A stretch of DNA of 33,136 bases. Source: a bacterium. Lineage in GTDB: Bacteria; Pseudomonadota; Gammaproteobacteria; Nevskiales; OUC007. Numbering within the stretch: position 1 is the stretch's first letter; every line of letters begins with the position of its first letter. Where the stretch lies: assembly GCA_018222345.1 (NCBI GenBank), contig JAAFAL010000018.1, forward strand, positions 1-33,136. Reading direction: 5' to 3'. The position numbers were made by a program, and so were the translations under genes. A model generated the notes under the pieces. It ran no database searches and was not told the DNA's origin. It worked only from the letters and a program-made list of their open reading frames with translations. Shown in pieces: positions 1-7,439 of this stretch.

Positions 1-288
1 GATTCTGACCGTTGGGGCCGCCCCTGGCCGATCATTACCTCGCTTATTGCCTTGTGCCCGATGATGGGCTTGCTAGGCACGGTGACCGGCATGATTGAGG
101 TTTTCGACGTCATGGCGCTGCAGGGCACGGGCGACGCGCGCAGCATGGCTGGCGGTGTGTCGCGCGCCACGCTGCCGACCATGGCCGGCATGGTGGTGGC
201 GCTGTCGGGTTTGTTCTTTGCCAGCCGGCTCAAGCGCCTGGTTAACAAGAAAACCAACCAGTTCGCCGACTCGCTGGGTTTCGTGTGA
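1..288 (+). CDS. ExbB/TolQ/MotA-type proton channel subunit, C-terminal part
   Basis: The frame is open from the first base of the window, so the 5' part of the gene is missing. The visible 95 residues carry the ExbB/TolQ signature: a membrane segment with PMMGLLGTVTGMIEVF, then SMAGGVSRATLPTMAGMVVA and a second hydrophobic stretch. ExbB proteins form the inner-membrane channel that uses the proton motive force to energise TonB. The wording of the motifs is closest to what I know of the second ExbB of TonB2-type operons (exbB-exbB-exbD-tonB-TPR). The gene is followed after 86 bases by tonB, which supports the role. An exbD gene, expected at this place, is absent. The protein ends in a short polar tail, as in complete ExbB proteins, so the 3' end looks intact. 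Confidence 0.88.
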   Translation, partial: DSDRWGRPWPIITSLIALCPMMGLLGTVTGMIEVFDVMALQGTGDARSMAGGVSRATLPTMAGMVVALSGLFFASRLKRLVNKKTNQFADSLGFV

Positions 289-350
289 CTTGTCTGTTGC
301 GTCCGGGATCAAGCGCGGCCCGAAGTGGTCAAATAATGTCCGCTGATCTA

Positions 351-364
351 CAGAAAATTTTCTG
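351..364. promoter_or_regulatory. Perfect 14-bp palindrome upstream of tonB
   Basis: The sequence CAGAAAATTTTCTG is its own reverse complement. It lies in the 86-base gap between exbB and tonB and ends 10 bases before the GTG start. It could be an operator, or it could sit in the message upstream of the ribosome site. No T-tract follows, so a terminator is unlikely. Its function is unknown. Confidence 0.35.
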
Positions 365-374
365 ACACCCGACC

Positions 375-1067
375 GTGCGCTTCCTGCTCACCCCAGTTTT
401 TGCCGCCAGCATTGCCATCTTGCTGTTTTGGCTGATGTATGTGATGACTGCGCCACCCGAGGTGCCGCTGGAATCGCCAAGTGACACCCGCATTGTCGAG
501 ATCGTGCAGCCACCCGAGGAAGAGGAAGAAGAGGAGCCCGAACCGGAAGAAATTCTCGAGGCTGCCGCGGCGCCGCCATCAACGCCACCGTCGCCGTCGG
601 ATATCGACCTGCCCGACACCCTGACGTTGAGCGCCGAAACCGAGACCACTGCCGACCTGCAGTTGCCCAAGCTGAACCTGCCAGTCAAATTTGGCGGCTC
701 GTCCGGCCTGGGCGACGCCTTTGGTGGTTTTGGCGGCCAGGGCAGTGGTACAGGCGCCGGTGGCTTTGGCAAGGGCCGGGGTTTCACCGGCAAGCGCTTG
801 GTGCCCATCTCAACCGGCCGGCCGCAGATTCCCGAGATTGCCTTTGAACAGGGCATCGAGGGTTGGGTCGAGGTCGTATTCGTCGTGCTGCCCAATGGCA
901 CGGTAGAGAATATCCGCATTATCGACGCCCAACCCAAGGGCGTGTTCGAGGCTGCGGCGGTGGAGGGCGTGTCATCGTGGCTGTACGCCGCGCACCCGCG
1001 CGCCCGCGAGGTCAAGCAAAAAGTCTATTTCCGCCTCGAAGACTTCAAATTCAATTGGAACCGATGA
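375..1067 (+). CDS. tonB: TonB energy transducer
   Basis: TonB links the inner-membrane ExbB/ExbD motor to outer-membrane receptors. The 230-residue protein shows the standard order: a membrane anchor at residues 4-26, a Pro/Glu-rich periplasmic linker (about 30-75, with a run of seven Glu), a Gly/Phe-rich segment (about 108-135), and the C-terminal TonB domain (about 140-230). The last has GIEGWVEVVFVVLPNGTVEN and a conserved W near the end. The start is the GTG at 375; no better ATG lies upstream. The linker is acidic and lacks the Lys-Pro half seen in classic TonB. The gene follows exbB, and its stop codon overlaps the next start (ATGA, 1064-1067), so the two downstream products are translationally coupled. 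The small size fits TonB2-type proteins. Confidence 0.9.
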   Translation: MRFLLTPVFAASIAILLFWLMYVMTAPPEVPLESPSDTRIVEIVQPPEEEEEEEPEPEEILEAAAAPPSTPPSPSDIDLPDTLTLSAETETTADLQLPKLNLPVKFGGSSGLGDAFGGFGGQGSGTGAGGFGKGRGFTGKRLVPISTGRPQIPEIAFEQGIEGWVEVVFVVLPNGTVENIRIIDAQPKGVFEAAAVEGVSSWLYAAHPRAREVKQKVYFRLEDFKFNWNR

Positions 1068-3622
1068 CGCGTTGGACTACCCATTCGCTGGTGGTACTTG
1101 CTCTGGCAGTTGCGCTTGTCGGGCCAGTGCATGCGCAGCAGTACGAGTCCGAGGTGCGCGAGTTGGAGTCGGTGCCCGACCAATCGCAGGCGCCACAGTC
1201 CGATGCGGCCCGCATCGAGGCGGTGCAAGGTGACCCCTATGCGCTAGCCCTGACGCTGCGCGAGCTGGCCGCCAAAGCCGTGCGCGAAGAACGCGCTGAC
1301 CTCGCCGCCGAATATCTGCAACGCGCCATCGACCAGAACGCGTTGTCCAGCGTGGTGCAAGACCAGATGAAGCTGACCATGGGCCAGCTTTATCAGCAGA
1401 CCGGTGACTACGACAAAGTCATCCGCGAACTCGGCCCGCGGGTGTCGGCAAATTCTGAAAGCGACGCCGAATTGCGCCTGGCGGTGGCCAATGCGTATGC
1501 CCAAACCGGGCGCTTTCGCCAAGCCCTGCCGCTGGTCAAGTCGGTGTACGACGAGGGCAAGCCCACTGTGGCGGTGATGCAGCTCTACGCCGTGTGCCTG
1601 CTGGAAACCGGCCAACTCAACGCCGCGTCGCCGATTCTCGAGCGCCTGGTGCGCGCCGACCCGAGCAATCGCGAGGGCTGGATACGGCTGGCTGCGGTGC
1701 AGGTTCAGCGGCAAGACTTCGACCGCGCTGCCGCGGTGCTGGAGCTGGCGCATCGCCAGGGCATGCTCACCGAGCCGGCCGACAAGCGAAAGCTGGTGCG
1801 CATGTTCATGCGTGCCGGCGCGCCCTATGAGGCAGCAGCCTTGCTGCAGGGCTGGATTGACGTCGGCATCATGCCGGCCGATGCCGAAACCCTGCGCGTG
1901 CTGGCGCAAGCCTGGAGCACGGCCCGCGAAAGCCGCCGCGCCATTGATGCGCTGGAGCGTTTGAGTTCCGAGGCGCCGTCCGGCGGTGTGTATTTGCAGT
2001 TGGGCCGCTTGTTGATGGAGCAGGACCGCTGGGCGGATGCGTCGGCGGCCTTGTCGCGGGCGTTGCAGTTGGGTGGCAAGGATGTTCCGACCGCGCAAAC
2101 GCTCACCGCGCTTGGCTTGGCGCGCTATCAAAATGCCGACATCGACGGCGCCTTGCGCGCATTTCGCCAAGCTGGGCAGTCGCGCTCGCAGCGCCGCGTG
2201 GCGAACCAATGGATCAGCTATCTGGAATCTGGCAAGGCGCGCGAGCAAGCCTTGGCGGCGGCCAGCCGTGCGGTAGCGCGCAGTGACAACGACCCCGCCA
2301 GCACGCGGTTTTCTGGCGGGCAAACCGTATCGTTGGCCAGCGCAGCGTCGCGCCCGCAAGTCGAGCCTGGCCCGACCCGTGTTGGCGCCGAGCGTGCGGG
2401 CAACGCCAGTGGCAGCTTGCCGCCCTGGACGGGTGGCCTGACCGACACCGCTGGGTTGGAGCGCATCGATGGCCGGCGCCCCGCCAACCCGTTTGCTGAC
2501 GAACAGCCCAAGTACGTCATCGACCAGAACAATTACACCGAATACAGCGGGCTGTTGTCGGCCGGGCATCAGGAGATGCTGCGCCGCTACAACGACTACA
2601 AGATGCAGGTGTATCCCAGCCACCGAACGGTGGCGTACTCCGACGCCATTGAAGCTGCCACCGAGGCCAACGCCAGCCGGGCAAAACTGTTGGAATCGGA
2701 TTCGCTCACCGGTGCGCGACTGGGCTTTCCGTTCCCCGACCCGGCCACCGGTGCCGAGGTGATGTGGAACCACCGCGTGCGCCCGCGCGGCAAGACGCAA
2801 GAAATCTTTTCGGATGAAGCAGTGGTTGAGCCGGACGGTGACTATGACATCCGCCCGCGTACAGAAAACTCGCTGTACATCTACGGCAATCAGGACTACG
2901 CCGAGTCGGTGGATGACAACAACATGTTGTTGTACTATGTCACCTTCGTGAACAACGTGCCGGTGGTCGGCCGCGCCATTGCCGTGGTGCACGAAACCGC
3001 CGACCAGACGCGCGACCGCCGCCGTATCTGGGTGGGCGCAGGCCTAGGGCGCATGCGGCGCATTCCGCCGGTGGGCTTCGACTTTCCGCGGCCAGGCTCG
3101 GACGGCATTGCCTATGTCGATCAAATCGACATGTATAACGGCTCGTTCAACCGCTACGTCTGGCGCCTGCGCGGCCGGCGCGAAATGCTGGTGCCGTACA
3201 ACAGCTACGACATCAACAGCCCCGAACTCAGCTACGAAACGCTGCTGCAGCCCGGTCATCTGAACCAGGACTACGCCCGCTACGAGCGCCACCGCGTATG
3301 GGTGGTGGAGGCCACCGAGCGCGCACCGGCGCGGCACAAGCTGGGCAAGCGGGTGTTTTACGTCGATGAAGATTCGTGGGCAATTGTCATGGTCGATGTC
3401 TATGACCGCGCCGGCAACCTGTTGCAATTGCAAGAAGGTCACATTTATTACGACTGGCAACCGCAGGTGACAATGACGGCGCCGATCGTGCATTACGACT
3501 TCCAGCGCAATGCTTATTACATCAACCGTATGCTCAATCAGTCGATTGGTGTGAAGTTCAACGAGGCCGATTTCAGGCCTGGCGACTTCCGCTCCAGCGT
3601 CGTGCGCACGCGGTTCCGGTAG
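1064..3622 (+). CDS. Periplasmic TPR protein fused to a DUF1329 domain
   Basis: The start is the ATG overlapping the tonB stop; the reading frame runs further upstream but only inside tonB. The 852-residue product begins with a Sec signal peptide (about 1-28, cut after PVHA), without a lipobox. Residues about 60-430 are helical TPR repeats like those of the TPR protein that ends TonB2-type operons, including QWISYLE near the end. From G446 the sequence switches to DUF1329 (PF07044): GNASGSLPPWTGG, then FPFPDPATGAEVMWNHRVRP, and KRVFYVDEDSWAIVMVDVYD near the C-terminus. DUF1329 proteins are normally separate exported proteins of about 450 residues, thought to have a lipid-binding LolA/LolB-like fold. 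The fusion places such a domain in the TonB machinery, which suggests handling of a hydrophobic ligand. Function is inferred, not known. Confidence 0.87.
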   Translation: MTRWTTHSLVVLALAVALVGPVHAQQYESEVRELESVPDQSQAPQSDAARIEAVQGDPYALALTLRELAAKAVREERADLAAEYLQRAIDQNALSSVVQDQMKLTMGQLYQQTGDYDKVIRELGPRVSANSESDAELRLAVANAYAQTGRFRQALPLVKSVYDEGKPTVAVMQLYAVCLLETGQLNAASPILERLVRADPSNREGWIRLAAVQVQRQDFDRAAAVLELAHRQGMLTEPADKRKLVRMFMRAGAPYEAAALLQGWIDVGIMPADAETLRVLAQAWSTARESRRAIDALERLSSEAPSGGVYLQLGRLLMEQDRWADASAALSRALQLGGKDVPTAQTLTALGLARYQNADIDGALRAFRQAGQSRSQRRVANQWISYLESGKAREQALAAASRAVARSDNDPASTRFSGGQTVSLASAASRPQVEPGPTRVGAERAGNASGSLPPWTGGLTDTAGLERIDGRRPANPFADEQPKYVIDQNNYTEYSGLLSAGHQEMLRRYNDYKMQVYPSHRTVAYSDAIEAATEANASRAKLLESDSLTGARLGFPFPDPATGAEVMWNHRVRPRGKTQEIFSDEAVVEPDGDYDIRPRTENSLYIYGNQDYAESVDDNNMLLYYVTFVNNVPVVGRAIAVVHETADQTRDRRRIWVGAGLGRMRRIPPVGFDFPRPGSDGIAYVDQIDMYNGSFNRYVWRLRGRREMLVPYNSYDINSPELSYETLLQPGHLNQDYARYERHRVWVVEATERAPARHKLGKRVFYVDEDSWAIVMVDVYDRAGNLLQLQEGHIYYDWQPQVTMTAPIVHYDFQRNAYYINRMLNQSIGVKFNEADFRPGDFRSSVVRTRFR

Positions 3623-3675
3623 GCAGGCTGGCGCGGCGCGGCTACACTGGTTGGAATCAATCAGGGATTCCCCTA

Positions 3676-4686
3676 GTGTTTGAGCGCAGTTTCGATTCCG
3701 AGTCACTTGCCCGCTTTGCGGCGGTCGAAGGTTTGGCGAGTATTGCCCGCGTCCCGATCAACGAGCGGATGCAGCGCATCGCCGAACTTGCCGCGCGTAG
3801 CACTGGCGCCCAGGGCAGCGTGGTCAGTTACAGGTTCCCTCGCAAAACCTGGGATCACTGTGGCACCGGCTTGTTCGAGCCTCTGGTCAATGCGCTGGAG
3901 CCCACCTGGTTTGCGCAAAGCATGCCGACACCCAAGGCGATCGACCATGATGCCGCCGCCGGGTTCTACACCGTTGCCGTGCGTGGCTTGGACGATGAGC
4001 CAACAGGCTGCTTGGCGGTATTCCATGACGAGCCAACAAAGCTGAATGGCGAGGCGCTGGCCAGCCTGGCTGATTGCGCCGCCTGCGCCGAAACCGAGTT
4101 GCGCGTGGAAGCGCTACACGACAACCAAAGCCAGTTGCTGGAAGAGTTGTACATGGCCCGCCAGCAGGCACTGCAAGACTCGCTGACGCGGCTGTGGAAC
4201 CGCCAGGCCATGTCGGACCTGCTTGAGCGCGAGTTGGCGCGTGCCTACCGGGAAGACACCGGGATGGGGCTGATCTTTGTGGATATCGATCATTTCGCGG
4301 GCTTGAATGCCGCCCACGGCCGCGCCGCAGGCGACGATGTCATCCAGCATGTCACCAGCATCTTGTTGCGGGCGGTACGTCCCTACGACGCGTTGGGACG
4401 TTACGGCGGCGAGGAGTTTTTGATCTTGCTACCCGGCTGCCCGCCGGAGACAACCCGGCAAGTGGCCGAGCGCATGCGCACTGCCGTTGCATCCGAAGAC
4501 GTGCCAACCGAAGACGGATTTCTGTCCGTGACGATCAGTTTGGGTGTGGCCGCCTGTGCCGAGGGCGCTATTGGCCATTCGCCTGAATCCTTGTTGCGGG
4601 CCGCGGATCGGGCGGTGCTCAAGTCCAAGCAGGCTGGCCGCAATCTCGTGTCTGTGGCCGAGCCCGGCGACTATCACGTCGCCTGA
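3676..4686 (+). CDS. GAF-like and GGDEF diguanylate cyclase
   Basis: It is predicted to make cyclic di-GMP from two GTP in the cytoplasm. Residues about 15-145 look like a GAF sensor domain and contain several cysteines. A short coiled coil (about 145-168) leads to a GGDEF domain. The active-site loop GGEEF is at 244-248, and the product-inhibition I-site RPYD is at 235-238, exactly five residues before it. The guanine-contacting Asn and Asp (LNAAHG, AGDDV) are present, although the usual ND pair reads NA. So the enzyme should be active and feedback-inhibited. The GTG start has an AGGGA ribosome site 8 bases upstream. The gene lies 53 bases after the TPR-DUF1329 gene and may share its transcript. 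It converges on the next gene with a 13-base gap. No membrane segment is seen. Confidence 0.9.
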   Translation: MFERSFDSESLARFAAVEGLASIARVPINERMQRIAELAARSTGAQGSVVSYRFPRKTWDHCGTGLFEPLVNALEPTWFAQSMPTPKAIDHDAAAGFYTVAVRGLDDEPTGCLAVFHDEPTKLNGEALASLADCAACAETELRVEALHDNQSQLLEELYMARQQALQDSLTRLWNRQAMSDLLERELARAYREDTGMGLIFVDIDHFAGLNAAHGRAAGDDVIQHVTSILLRAVRPYDALGRYGGEEFLILLPGCPPETTRQVAERMRTAVASEDVPTEDGFLSVTISLGVAACAEGAIGHSPESLLRAADRAVLKSKQAGRNLVSVAEPGDYHVA

Positions 4687-4699
4687 AGCCGCCGCCGAT

Positions 4700-5152
4700 T
4701 CAGCGGCGCTCGTCCACCACACGCGCCAGGCCCGGCGCAATATTGCGCACTTCGTCCTCGGCCGTCGAGCGCAGCTTGGCGTACATGCTCTTCAGCGTCT
4801 TGTTGTTGCTGCGGGTTGCGCGGCGGTCGGTCACGGCAAGGATTTCGTCTGAGATTTGCACCTTGCGTTGCTTGACGTAATCGGTAAAGGTGCCAGTGCC
4901 TTGGGCTTGGAATGCGTCAAAGTGCGGCTGCAGGGTTGCGCAAAACTCCGGCAGCAGGTGATCCACTGAGTTCGGGATTGCGCTGGGGCTGGCTTTGCGC
5001 GCCATCGTCAGTGCCGTGCGCAGGGCTGCGCCAGAAAAGCCGCGCTTGGCCGAAACCTGAGTTTCGATCAAATGCGATACTTCTGCCACAACCCGCGGGC
5101 GTTCTTTTTCATTAAGCAACAGATCAGCAAGCTGAGTCGATTTGGCAGCCAT
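4700..5152 (-). CDS. DUF6918-like small helical protein
   Basis: The 150-residue product is predicted to be cytosolic and mostly helical, with no signal peptide or membrane segment. From memory it resembles the DUF6918 family: a start of the type LLLNEKERPRVVAEVSHLIE, a central SGAALRTAL, and LAVTDRRA followed by a run of small and basic residues. No function is known for that family. I chose the second ATG (5152) because AAGGA lies about 6 bases before it; the ATG at 5158 overlaps that ribosome site. The gene is divergent from the ABC1 kinase gene with a 60-base gap, so the two may share a control region. The family call is tentative. Confidence 0.72.
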   Translation of the reverse strand: MAAKSTQLADLLLNEKERPRVVAEVSHLIETQVSAKRGFSGAALRTALTMARKASPSAIPNSVDHLLPEFCATLQPHFDAFQAQGTGTFTDYVKQRKVQISDEILAVTDRRATRSNNKTLKSMYAKLRSTAEDEVRNIAPGLARVVDERR

Positions 5153-5212
5153 GACCATCCTTCAAGTAATTGAAAAAATTGAATTTGTTAGCGCCACACC
5201 GCGAGGCCTTGC

Positions 5213-6595
5213 GTGAGCGACGACAAGCAAAAGCCTAGCATAGCGCGCCTGCGTACCAAGCCGTCCGACCGTAACTGGGCGATGACCAAAATGGGTTTGT
5301 CGGCCGGCGCGCAGTTTGCTGCTCACAGTGTCGGCAAGCTGTTCAAAGACGATGCCGGGCGGGCCGACGCCGACCGCGAATTCTATGCGCGGCAAGCGGC
5401 CTATCTGGCCGATCAGTTGGGCGAGTTGAAAGGCTCGGTGATGAAAGCCGGGCAGATGTTGTCGCTGTACGGCCAGTACTTCCTGCCCGAAGAGGCCGTG
5501 GAAGTACTGGCGGGGTTGCAGGATGACACTGCGCCCGTTGCCTGGGACTTTGTGCAGCCCATGTTGGTGGCCGAACTCGATGCCGGAAAATTGGCAGAGT
5601 TGGACATCAACACCCGGCCCATGGCCGCAGCATCGCTAGGGCAGGCGCATCGCGCGCAGCGAAAAGCCGATGGCACTGAACTGGTCGTCAAGATTCAGTA
5701 TCCCGGCGTTGCCGACGCCATCGACAGCGATGTGCGCACCATCGCGCGGCTACTGTGGATGTCGAAGATGGTGCCCAAGGACTTGTCGTTGGAGCCGGTG
5801 GTGGCCGAAGTCAAAGCCATGCTGGGGCGCGAGGTGGACTACCGCCATGAGGCCAAGTGCACGCGGGCCTTTGCCGACCATCTGCGCGGCGAGGCTGTTT
5901 ATGCAGTGCCTGAAGTCTATGGCGACTATTCGGCCGACCATGTGCTGACGACCAGTTTCGAGGCCGGTGTGTCGGTGCGCCATGCGGATGTACAAGCGTT
6001 GGATCAGCCGCGGCGCGACGCGCTGGGCGAAGCTTTTATGGCGTTGTTTTTACGCGAGTTGTTCGACTGGCGGATGGTGCAAACCGATCCGCACTTCGGC
6101 AACTATCGCGTGCGTGACCTAGAGCGCCCGCAGCCCACACTGGTGCTGCTCGACTTCGGTGCCACACGCGAATTCAGCCACGCCTTTGTTGCCGGCTATC
6201 GCGAGATTGTTGCCGGTGCCATCCGCGGCGAGCGCGACCGCGTCATGGCCGGCGCCGAGTCTATCGGCCTGCTCAACCTCAGTTGGCCGGCAAGCACGCT
6301 GGATGCGTTTTATACGCTGTGCCAATTGATCGTCGAGCCGTTTTCGATTGGTGGCACCCATCCACCGCCGGCAGAGTTTGTGGACGATGACGGTAACTAT
6401 TGCTTTGACAAAACCGACCTGCCACGCCGCGTGACCCGGCAGATGTCGCGCGCGGCCCTGTCGCGTTACTTTCGCATTCCACCGCGCGAGATCGTGTTTT
6501 TGCACCGGCGTATGGCTGGCGTGTTCATTGCACAGACCACGCTGCGTGCAAGGTGGAACCCGCGCGAGATGGTGCTCAAGGCGCTATCCGATTAG
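5213..6595 (+). CDS. ABC1/ADCK (UbiB-like) atypical kinase
   Basis: ABC1/ADCK proteins are atypical kinases or ATPases linked to ubiquinone and lipid metabolism. The hallmark KAGQ motif is at K78-Q81, the ATP-contacting lysine is in VVKIQYPG (K160), the catalytic loop appears as QTDPHFGN (D292, N297), and the metal-binding DFG is at D314. At 460 residues it is soluble-looking and lacks the two C-terminal membrane helices of UbiB itself, so it is closer to the COQ8/ADCK3-type cytosolic members. The GTG start has GAGG 6 bases upstream. The next genes encode a DUF2505 protein (54 bases on) and a DUF2970 protein in the same direction, so they may form an operon. The substrate is not evident. Confidence 0.9.
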   Translation: MSDDKQKPSIARLRTKPSDRNWAMTKMGLSAGAQFAAHSVGKLFKDDAGRADADREFYARQAAYLADQLGELKGSVMKAGQMLSLYGQYFLPEEAVEVLAGLQDDTAPVAWDFVQPMLVAELDAGKLAELDINTRPMAAASLGQAHRAQRKADGTELVVKIQYPGVADAIDSDVRTIARLLWMSKMVPKDLSLEPVVAEVKAMLGREVDYRHEAKCTRAFADHLRGEAVYAVPEVYGDYSADHVLTTSFEAGVSVRHADVQALDQPRRDALGEAFMALFLRELFDWRMVQTDPHFGNYRVRDLERPQPTLVLLDFGATREFSHAFVAGYREIVAGAIRGERDRVMAGAESIGLLNLSWPASTLDAFYTLCQLIVEPFSIGGTHPPPAEFVDDDGNYCFDKTDLPRRVTRQMSRAALSRYFRIPPREIVFLHRRMAGVFIAQTTLRARWNPREMVLKALSD

Positions 6596-6649
6596 GATGA
6601 GTGGTGCGCGTCTTGTCGCGCCGGAATAACAATCAACGAGGAGCAAACC

Positions 6650-7141
6650 ATGCAGTTCACCCAAAAACTCGACTATGTGCGCGACAGCGACACCGTCATT
6701 AAAATGTTTGGCGACAAGGACTATTTCGTCCGCAAGTTCGAGTTGCTCAATGCCCGCAGCTTCGAGGTTTTGGAGCATGAACTCGATGGCGACAAGTTCC
6801 GTATCAAGATGAAAGCCGAATTGCCGATGAGTGCGCCGGTGCCGGGTTTTGCCAAGAAGTTTGTTGGCGACACCGTCACCTTGGTGGAAACCGATAGTTG
6901 GAACTTGTCCACCAAGACCGGCTCTATCGAGGTTGATGTGAAAGGCGCGCCGGTTGATGCCACCGGCATCATGACGCTCACCGACGGCGGCAAGGGCGCT
7001 GTCAACAGCATTGACTGGACGGTGAAATGCTCGGTGCCGCTGATCGGCAAAAAGCTGGAAAAGCTCATCGCCGACGACATTAATGCGAAGGGGGCCGATG
7101 ATGAACGGATTTCCAATGAGATCGTGGCTGATTACGGCTAA
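6650..7141 (+). CDS. DUF2505 (SRPBCC-like) protein
   Basis: The 163-residue product matches my memory of DUF2505 (PF10698): an opening with FTQKLDYVRDSDTVIKMFGD, a middle with ELPMSAPVPGFAKKFVGDT, and a C-terminal helix with PLIGKKLEKLIADDI. The family is a member of the START/SRPBCC ligand-binding fold, and its ligand is unknown. It has no signal peptide. A strong ribosome site GAGGAG (6638-6643) lies 6 bases before the ATG. The stop codon directly abuts the start of the DUF2970 gene, so the two are probably co-translated. A lipid or quinone ligand is plausible next to an ABC1 kinase but is only an inference. Confidence 0.85.
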   Translation: MQFTQKLDYVRDSDTVIKMFGDKDYFVRKFELLNARSFEVLEHELDGDKFRIKMKAELPMSAPVPGFAKKFVGDTVTLVETDSWNLSTKTGSIEVDVKGAPVDATGIMTLTDGGKGAVNSIDWTVKCSVPLIGKKLEKLIADDINAKGADDERISNEIVADYG

Positions 7142-7375
7142 ATGACCGAGCATTCAGACCAGACTGACGACACCGAACAGCCGCCACCGACGTTCTGGCA
7201 AACTGCAGCCAGCGTGCTCGCGGCGTTCTTCGGCGTGCAGAGCCGCGCCAATCGTGAGCGCGATTTCACCCGCGGCAAGCCGATTCACTACATCGTGCTG
7301 GGCTTGATCGCTACCGTGTTGTTCGTCGTCATTTTGATGGTGATTGTCAGGCTCGCGTTGGGCGCGGCTGGCTGA
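7142..7375 (+). CDS. DUF2970 small membrane protein
   Basis: This 77-residue protein has a polar N-terminus, then SVLAAFFGVQSRANRERDF, GKPIHYIV and one C-terminal membrane helix (about 50-73). That pattern is DUF2970 (PF11174), a small inner-membrane family of Beta- and Gammaproteobacteria without known function. The ATG follows the DUF2505 stop with no gap. It is the last gene before a strong hairpin at 7391-7423. Confidence 0.88.
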   Translation: MTEHSDQTDDTEQPPPTFWQTAASVLAAFFGVQSRANRERDFTRGKPIHYIVLGLIATVLFVVILMVIVRLALGAAG

Positions 7376-7390
7376 TTACCAACTGTTGCA

Positions 7391-7423
7391 AGCAAGAAGC
7401 CCGGCAGCGCCGGGCTTCTTGCT
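7391..7423. terminator. Bidirectional hairpin between convergent genes
   Basis: A perfect 15-bp stem (AGCAAGAAGCCCGGC and its complement) closes a three-base loop. It lies between the ends of the DUF2970 gene and the reverse-strand PhoX-like gene. There is no clean T-run, but the stem is long and the place is right for ending both transcripts. Confidence 0.75.
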
Positions 7424-7439
7424 GTCTGACGAGCGCCGA

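Noticed and set aside
863-1063. Upstream extension of the TPR-DUF1329 frame
   Set aside because: This part lies inside tonB in another frame; the signal peptide begins at the ATG at 1064, which overlaps the tonB stop.
1244-2992. A 582-codon reverse-strand open frame
   Set aside because: It lies wholly opposite the TPR-DUF1329 gene, whose frame has clear domains; the reverse frame is rich in His, Arg, Gly and Ala without any motif, as expected of a GC-rich shadow.
4687-4712. GC-rich hairpin between the diguanylate cyclase and the DUF6918-like gene
   Set aside because: Only a 5-bp stem (GCCGC and complement) with a 7-base loop and no T-run; too weak to call a terminator.
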